NCBI RefSeq assembly: GCF_002895565.1
Contig: NZ_AZRN01000012.1
Location: 124,001 to 188,000, forward strand
Direction: 5' to 3'
DNA from: Petrotoga mexicana DSM 14811
Lineage (GTDB): Bacteria; Thermotogota; Thermotogae; Petrotogales; Petrotogaceae
DNA length: 64,000 bases
Below, in pieces: positions 59,800-64,000 of this stretch. Position 1 is the first letter of the stretch. Each line of letters begins with the position of its first letter. The position numbers were made by a program, and so were the translations under genes. The notes under the pieces are model-generated. The model did no database searches, was not told where the DNA came from, and was given only the letters and a program-made list of their open reading frames with translations.

Positions 59800-60762
59800 A
59801 TGAAAAAAGTCTCAATAACCTACAAAATCCCTGAAGCAGGTATAGATTTGCTAAAAGGTAAGTATGATATTTGGGTTAATCCAAAGGATAAGCTACTCAC
59901 CAAAGAAGAACTAAAAGAAATAGCAAAAGAATCTGACGCATTAATTACGATGTTGGCAGATCCGATCGATAGTGAAGTGTTAGAAGCAGGTAAGGATAGA
60001 TTAAAAATCGTCGCAAATTACGCTGTTGGATACAACAACATCGATATCCAAAAGGCAAAAGAGTTAGGAATATATGTAACTAATACCCCTGATGTATTAA
60101 CCGAAACCACCGCTGATTTAGCCTGGGCTTTGATGTTAGCTGTTGCCAGACGAATCGTAGAGTCTGATGCCTTTACAAGAGAAGGTAAATTTGATGGTTG
60201 GAAGCCTGAATTGTTTTTAGGAACCGATGTATACGGCAAAACCTTGGGTATCATAGGATTTGGAAATATAGGTCAAGCGGTTGCCAGAAGGGCAATAGGG
60301 TTCAACATGAAAGTTTATTACTATCAGAGGCATCGCCTTTCCAGCGAAGAAGAAAGGGCTTCGAATGCCGCTTATTTACCGCTTGATGAACTTTTGAAGG
60401 TTTCTGATTATGTGAGTTTACATGTGCCTTTAACTGACGAGACTTATCATATGTTGGATAGAGAAAAATTATCGCTATTAAAGAAATCTGCCTTTATTAT
60501 TAATACGGCAAGAGGTCCAGTAATTGATGAACAAGTGCTATACGAAAAATTAAAAAATAAAGAGATTGCAGGTGCAGCGTTAGATGTGTATGAGAATGAA
60601 CCTCAATTGACACCTGGATTAAAAGATTTAGATAATGTAGTACTAACACCGCACATTGGATCTGCATCACACGAGACGAGAAGTCGAATGGCTCAGATGG
60701 TAGCAAAAGATATCATTCAAGCTTTGGAAGGAGAAACACCTGAACATCTAATATGGAGGTAG
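59800..60762 (+). CDS. D-isomer-specific 2-hydroxyacid dehydrogenase (glyoxylate/hydroxypyruvate reductase-like)
   Basis: 320 residues. The NAD(P) Rossmann motif is GIIGFGNIGQAVARRA (about residue 150). Catalytic Arg in INTARGPVIDEQVLYEKL, Glu in ALDVYENEPQ and His in VVLTPHIGSASHETR form the usual triad. The segment VGYNNIDIQKAKELGIYVTNTPDVLTETTADLAWAL is typical of glyoxylate reductases. Reduces a 2-oxoacid to a D-hydroxyacid or the reverse. AGGAGGTT precedes the ATG; the next gene is 10 bases downstream. Confidence 0.92.
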   Translation: MKKVSITYKIPEAGIDLLKGKYDIWVNPKDKLLTKEELKEIAKESDALITMLADPIDSEVLEAGKDRLKIVANYAVGYNNIDIQKAKELGIYVTNTPDVLTETTADLAWALMLAVARRIVESDAFTREGKFDGWKPELFLGTDVYGKTLGIIGFGNIGQAVARRAIGFNMKVYYYQRHRLSSEEERASNAAYLPLDELLKVSDYVSLHVPLTDETYHMLDREKLSLLKKSAFIINTARGPVIDEQVLYEKLKNKEIAGAALDVYENEPQLTPGLKDLDNVVLTPHIGSASHETRSRMAQMVAKDIIQALEGETPEHLIWR

Positions 60763-60772
60763 AAATTAAATA

Positions 60773-61423
60773 TTGAATAGAGTATATGAAATATACAAGG
60801 ATCTTTACGATTATTATGGTCCGCAGCATTGGTGGCCCGCAGACGATTGGTTCGAAGTGACTGTGGGGGCTATTTTAACACAAAATACTTCCTGGAACAA
60901 CGTCGAAAAATCTATAGAAAATTTGAAGCAACGCGATCTATTAGAACCAGAAAAACTATCTAAAATCGAAGAAGATGATTTGGCTCAATTAATAAGATCT
61001 TCCGGTTTTTACAATCTCAAAAGTAAACGTTTGAAAAACTTCTTAGAATGGTTAAAAAAATATAATTATGATACAGATAAGATTAAAAATAAAAGTGTAA
61101 CCTCTTTAAGGGAAGAATTGTTAAGCATAAAAGGAATAGGAAAAGAAACCTCTGATTCGATACTTTTATACGCCTTTGAAATGCCGGTTTTTGTGATCGA
61201 TGCTTATACGAAAAGAATGTTTTCACGATTGGGTTTAATATTGTCTAGAGAATACGATGAGTTTCAAAATTTCTTTGAGAAAAACCTGACAAAAGATGTT
61301 CAGCTTTACAACGAATACCATGCGTTGATAGTTAAACATTCAAAAGTTTACTGTAAAAAAACGCCTAAATGTTCTAATTGTTTTCTAAAAGAAAAATGTA
61401 GTTGGGGAGTGAACAACCTATAA
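60773..61423 (+). CDS. Endonuclease III-related HhH-GPD DNA glycosylase (COG2231-like)
   Basis: 216 residues. HhH motif LLSIKGIGKETSDSILLYAF, catalytic Asp in FVIDAYTKRMFSRLG and a C-terminal iron-sulfur loop with four Cys (YCKKTPKCSNCFLKEKCSW). At the place of the beta-lyase Lys of E. coli Nth (GVGRKTA) this protein has Glu (GIGKETS), so it is probably a monofunctional base glycosylase, as in the MagIII/COG2231 branch. The N-terminal WWPADDWFEVTVGAILTQNTSWNNVEKSI also fits that branch. The TTG start has GGAGGT about 12 bases upstream. It overlaps tsaE by 22 bases. Confidence 0.85.
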   Translation: MNRVYEIYKDLYDYYGPQHWWPADDWFEVTVGAILTQNTSWNNVEKSIENLKQRDLLEPEKLSKIEEDDLAQLIRSSGFYNLKSKRLKNFLEWLKKYNYDTDKIKNKSVTSLREELLSIKGIGKETSDSILLYAFEMPVFVIDAYTKRMFSRLGLILSREYDEFQNFFEKNLTKDVQLYNEYHALIVKHSKVYCKKTPKCSNCFLKEKCSWGVNNL

Positions 61424-61881
61424 TATCTTACAACAAACTCAACCTAAAACAAATCCAAAAATTAGGAGAAACTATTTCTAAATATCTTTTCCCTGGTGCA
61501 AAATTATTACTTTTTGGCAATCTGGGAACGGGGAAAACCACATTGACATCGTATATAGTTAACAGTTTGAGCAAAAGCCCAATAAACGTGACAAGCCCTA
61601 CTTTTTCTCTAGTAAAGGTATATGATACAAATCCAACTATATATCACGTTGATTTGTATAGGTTAAACGATCCTCAAGAGATAGAGTATTTGGATGTCTT
61701 TTTGGATCCTGAAGGGGTATATATAATTGAATGGGCGAACTTTTTGGATTATTTAACCCCCGAAGAAAGATTGGAGATTCATATTGCTTACAATGAAGAT
61801 ATTAAGTATAGGGATGTAAAAATCGAAGGATTTGGTGAAAAGTACAAAGAGATGGAGGCTAATATAGAAAAGGAGCAGTAG
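61402..61881 (+). CDS. tsaE: tRNA threonylcarbamoyladenosine biosynthesis ATPase TsaE
   Basis: 159 residues. Walker A LFGNLGTGKTTLTSYIV, switch TSPTFSLVKVYD and the motif IYHVDLYRLNDPQEIEYL, with VYIIEWANF, are all diagnostic of TsaE. It powers the TsaB-TsaD complex in t6A synthesis; tsaD is at 11057-12070. The start is unsure: the TTG at 61402 is used, inside the glycosylase gene. GGGGAGTGA (61404-61412) would suit an initiation site about ten bases later, where only ATA codons lie. Confidence 0.9.
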   Translation: MGSEQPIISYNKLNLKQIQKLGETISKYLFPGAKLLLFGNLGTGKTTLTSYIVNSLSKSPINVTSPTFSLVKVYDTNPTIYHVDLYRLNDPQEIEYLDVFLDPEGVYIIEWANFLDYLTPEERLEIHIAYNEDIKYRDVKIEGFGEKYKEMEANIEKEQ

Positions 61882-61885
61882 TTTT

Positions 61886-62884
61886 GTGTCAATTCAAAGG
61901 ATTTTTAACGTTATCTCAGAAAAAGATTACAAAGAACATAGCCAAAAAACTAGAAAAATAGTTGAAAAAGCTAATGCAATTCTCCGAAAACCGAGAGAAT
62001 TAAACGAAAGAAAAATGTTTTGGATATACAGAGTTTTAGGAAAAGATGCCGAACTAAAAATACCGAAAAAACATATAAACGATTTTCAATTTCTGATAAT
62101 GCATATTTTAAAAAAACCAAAAGAGAATAGATTCAATGATTTAAAAAGCTATTACAAGTTAAAAGAAGAAACGATCGAGAACCTGAAATTTTTACTTTTT
62201 CCTGATAAGTTTCCACCTGGTAGCTACAATGAAAAACTAAAAAAGTACGGGGTTGAGTTTTACAATCCTCAAGTTATATTGAAAAGATTGGATTTTAAAG
62301 ATTTTATAGACTTATACGCACTAATAACATACATACCTTTAGATGTGAAAACTCCTTTTGTACAAGACCTCATAGACGAGATCCTAAGCATTGACCCTCT
62401 TGATACAAAGATCTCATTGTACAAAAAAATAAAAGAAATATTTAAAAGTTTAGGTTCTTACGAAAAACAGATGGTGGAACTTCATCTTAAAAACGTGTCT
62501 TACTACCATTATAGGCTTATGAGCAAAGGATCGATTAAAGGTGTTATTATCGATGGTAGTAACGTTGTAAGGTACAACGATCAAGAAAGTATAGTTAGAT
62601 TGGTTGATTTATTGGATAATCTCTACATAGAAAATATGACGTTTTTCCCTGCAATAATAGTATTCGATAAAAACATTGAATACGTTTTAAAAAGCGAGGA
62701 TGACAAGGACATTTTAAAAAAAATGTCCGAAAAAAAGAGGATTTACTTTGAATCACCTGCGGATGAATTGATCGTTCATTTTAGTAATAAACTTGGTTAT
62801 TACATGATTTCACAGGATAAATATAATGAATATCAGTTTGATAAAGACAAATTATTGGAACTGCGGAGGTTTATCGATGAGTGA
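61886..62884 (+). CDS. Protein with C-terminal NYN (Zc3h12a-like) ribonuclease domain
   Basis: 332 residues. The first 210 residues are helical and unassigned. From about 215 a PIN-like NYN domain follows: GVIIDGSNVVRYNDQESIVRL (first metal-binding Asp), FFPAIIVFDKNIEYVL, then ESPADELIVHFSNKLGYYMISQDKY with further acidic residues. This pattern matches bacterial relatives of the Regnase/Zc3h12a RNase domain, so it is probably a metal-dependent RNase in RNA processing or decay. The start is GTG, four bases after tsaE. It overlaps queA by eight bases. Confidence 0.7.
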   Translation: MSIQRIFNVISEKDYKEHSQKTRKIVEKANAILRKPRELNERKMFWIYRVLGKDAELKIPKKHINDFQFLIMHILKKPKENRFNDLKSYYKLKEETIENLKFLLFPDKFPPGSYNEKLKKYGVEFYNPQVILKRLDFKDFIDLYALITYIPLDVKTPFVQDLIDEILSIDPLDTKISLYKKIKEIFKSLGSYEKQMVELHLKNVSYYHYRLMSKGSIKGVIIDGSNVVRYNDQESIVRLVDLLDNLYIENMTFFPAIIVFDKNIEYVLKSEDDKDILKKMSEKKRIYFESPADELIVHFSNKLGYYMISQDKYNEYQFDKDKLLELRRFIDE

Positions 62885-63902
62885 ACAAAGTTTCGACTTA
62901 GAGCAATATAACTACGAATTACCTGAAGAGCTTATAGCCCAAGAACCTGTTGAACCAAGGGATAGCTGCAAGTTGATGGTGCTAAATAGAAGAGTAAAAA
63001 GTATCGAACACAAAGTTTTTAGGGATATAAAAAATTATTTACGACCTGGCGATTTGCTTGTTTTAAATAATACTAGAGTTATCCCTGCGAGATTATACGG
63101 TAAAAAGGAAACAGGTGCAAAAGTTGAAGTTTTACTTTTAGAAAAAAATGGAAACGATAAAACATGGAAAGCTTTGGTAAAGCCTGGTGGAAAGATAAAA
63201 AAAGGTAACAAACTTATCTTTGAAGACAATTTAGTTTGCTCGGTAGTAGAACATTTGGAAGATGGTTCTAGAATTTTAGAATTTGACGATCCAAACTTTT
63301 TTTCAAAATTGCCAAGAATTGGCGAAGTCCCTTTACCGCCTTACATAAAAAAACAGATTGACGATCCAGAAAAATATCAAACTACTTACGCAAAAAACAA
63401 TGGTGCGGTGGCTGCACCAACCGCTGGTTTACATTTCACCCAGGAGTTAATAAAAGAGCTCACTGATTACGGCGTAAATTTCACTGAAGTTACGCTTCAT
63501 GTCGGTTTAGGAACCTTTAGGCCCGTTAAAGAGCCAGACATTAGAAACCACCAAATACACGAAGAGTATTATACTGTATCAAAAAGTGTACTTCGAGATA
63601 TAGTCAGAGCCAAAGCTAATGGTAAAAGGGTCATAGCCACAGGAACAACGGTTGTTAGAACGCTCGAAACTATTGCCAGAAATCCTGACAAACTCGCTGG
63701 TAGAACAGATCTATATATTTACCCACCATTTGAATTTAAAATAATTGATGCCATAATCACCAATTTTCATCTACCCAGATCTTCACTTCTTTTTCTTGTT
63801 TCAGCGTTTGCTGGTCGTGATTTTATAATGAACTCTTATGAAATTGCAAAAGAAAAGAAATATAGATTTTTTTCCTTTGGTGACGCCATGTTTATAATGT
63901 AA
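62877..63902 (+). CDS. queA: tRNA preQ1(34) S-adenosylmethionine ribosyltransferase-isomerase
   Basis: 341 residues. QueA transfers and rearranges the ribosyl group of SAM onto preQ1 at tRNA position 34 in queuosine synthesis. Signs: YELPEELIAQEPVEPRDSCKLM, LLVLNNTRVIPARLYGKK, GAVAAPTAGLHFT, VGLGTFRPVK and the end NFHLPRSSLLFLVSAFAG. The ATG at 62877 has GGAGGTTTATCG before it; the longer frame starts within the NYN gene without a site. Confidence 0.95.
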   Translation: MSEQSFDLEQYNYELPEELIAQEPVEPRDSCKLMVLNRRVKSIEHKVFRDIKNYLRPGDLLVLNNTRVIPARLYGKKETGAKVEVLLLEKNGNDKTWKALVKPGGKIKKGNKLIFEDNLVCSVVEHLEDGSRILEFDDPNFFSKLPRIGEVPLPPYIKKQIDDPEKYQTTYAKNNGAVAAPTAGLHFTQELIKELTDYGVNFTEVTLHVGLGTFRPVKEPDIRNHQIHEEYYTVSKSVLRDIVRAKANGKRVIATGTTVVRTLETIARNPDKLAGRTDLYIYPPFEFKIIDAIITNFHLPRSSLLFLVSAFAGRDFIMNSYEIAKEKKYRFFSFGDAMFIM

Positions 63903-63976
63903 TTTTTTAAATATTAAAGTTTATTAAATATCAGTCGATAAAAAAGTGAATAATAATTTCAAGGTCGGGTGATATT

Positions 63977-64000
63977 ATGGGAATATCAAACATTGGGGGT
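63977..64000 (+). CDS. Start of an unidentified gene (cut by window edge)
   Basis: AAGGTCGGGTGAT lies just before an ATG at 63977, and the frame stays open for the last eight codons (MGISNIGG). The 74-base gap after queA is AT-rich and shows no terminator. Too little is visible to assign a product. Confidence 0.4.

Overview
The window looks like a chromosomal segment of an AT-rich bacterium of the phylum Thermotogota, most like Petrotoga or a close relative. This is an inference. It rests on the butyrate kinase / phosphotransbutyrylase / 2-oxoacid:ferredoxin oxidoreductase cluster, a PolC-type replicase beside ruvC, frequent TTG and GTG starts behind strong Shine-Dalgarno sites, and many ABC sugar and peptide systems. 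No database search was possible.

Layout. 1-2.6 kb: the tail of an M20 peptidase, an NSS amino-acid transporter with a 40-residue MetS-like subunit, and a CGGC-domain protein bracketed by a 68-bp direct repeat. 2.77-10.9 kb: a strong promoter preceded by helically phased 10-bp repeats, then aminotransferase, buk, ptb, buk, a P-loop ATPase and the four subunits of a 2-oxoacid:ferredoxin oxidoreductase. Together these would turn amino acids into 2-oxoacids, acyl-CoA, acyl phosphate and finally acid plus ATP. 10.9-22.1 kb (minus strand): tRNA-Ser(GGA), tsaD, clpX, cysK, cysE, a divergent sliding-clamp-like protein, polC, ruvC and an M24 peptidase. 22.3-23.4 kb: an unknown gene and fliS. 23.4-31.2 kb (minus strand): a six-gene operon of GntR-type sugar regulator, binding protein, two permeases, GH38 alpha-mannosidase and a nitrilase-family amidase, with a palindromic operator beside the first promoter.

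31.3-41.1 kb is the accessory region. It starts with a GC-rich tandem repeat array and a membrane dipeptidase. A complete type III restriction-modification pair follows, then IS remnants, then a two-gene unit that I consider the best candidate for a new system: an RnlA-like HEPN ribonuclease toxin overlapping an RNase HIII. A decayed fragment of a second dipeptidase gene lies at the far edge of this island.

41.1-53 kb is mostly housekeeping: PLC-like protein, thymidine kinase, aldo-keto reductase, SRP RNA, methyltransferase, two ECF ATPases, an envelope protein, uvrB, lepA and a dynamin-like GTPase. 53-59.5 kb holds a MacB-like ABC transporter with two unlisted small membrane or secreted peptides, next to a TPR-plus-HTH protein, which suggests a peptide signalling or export locus. 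59.8-64 kb: a 2-hydroxyacid dehydrogenase, an endonuclease III relative, tsaE, a NYN-domain nuclease, queA and the start of one more gene.

A GC-rich interspersed repeat (core GCGGGGCGAAGGGGCGCT) occurs in intergenic spacers near 8.07, 22.12, 31.35-31.51 and 59.71 kb, with a decayed copy near 38.15-38.27 kb.
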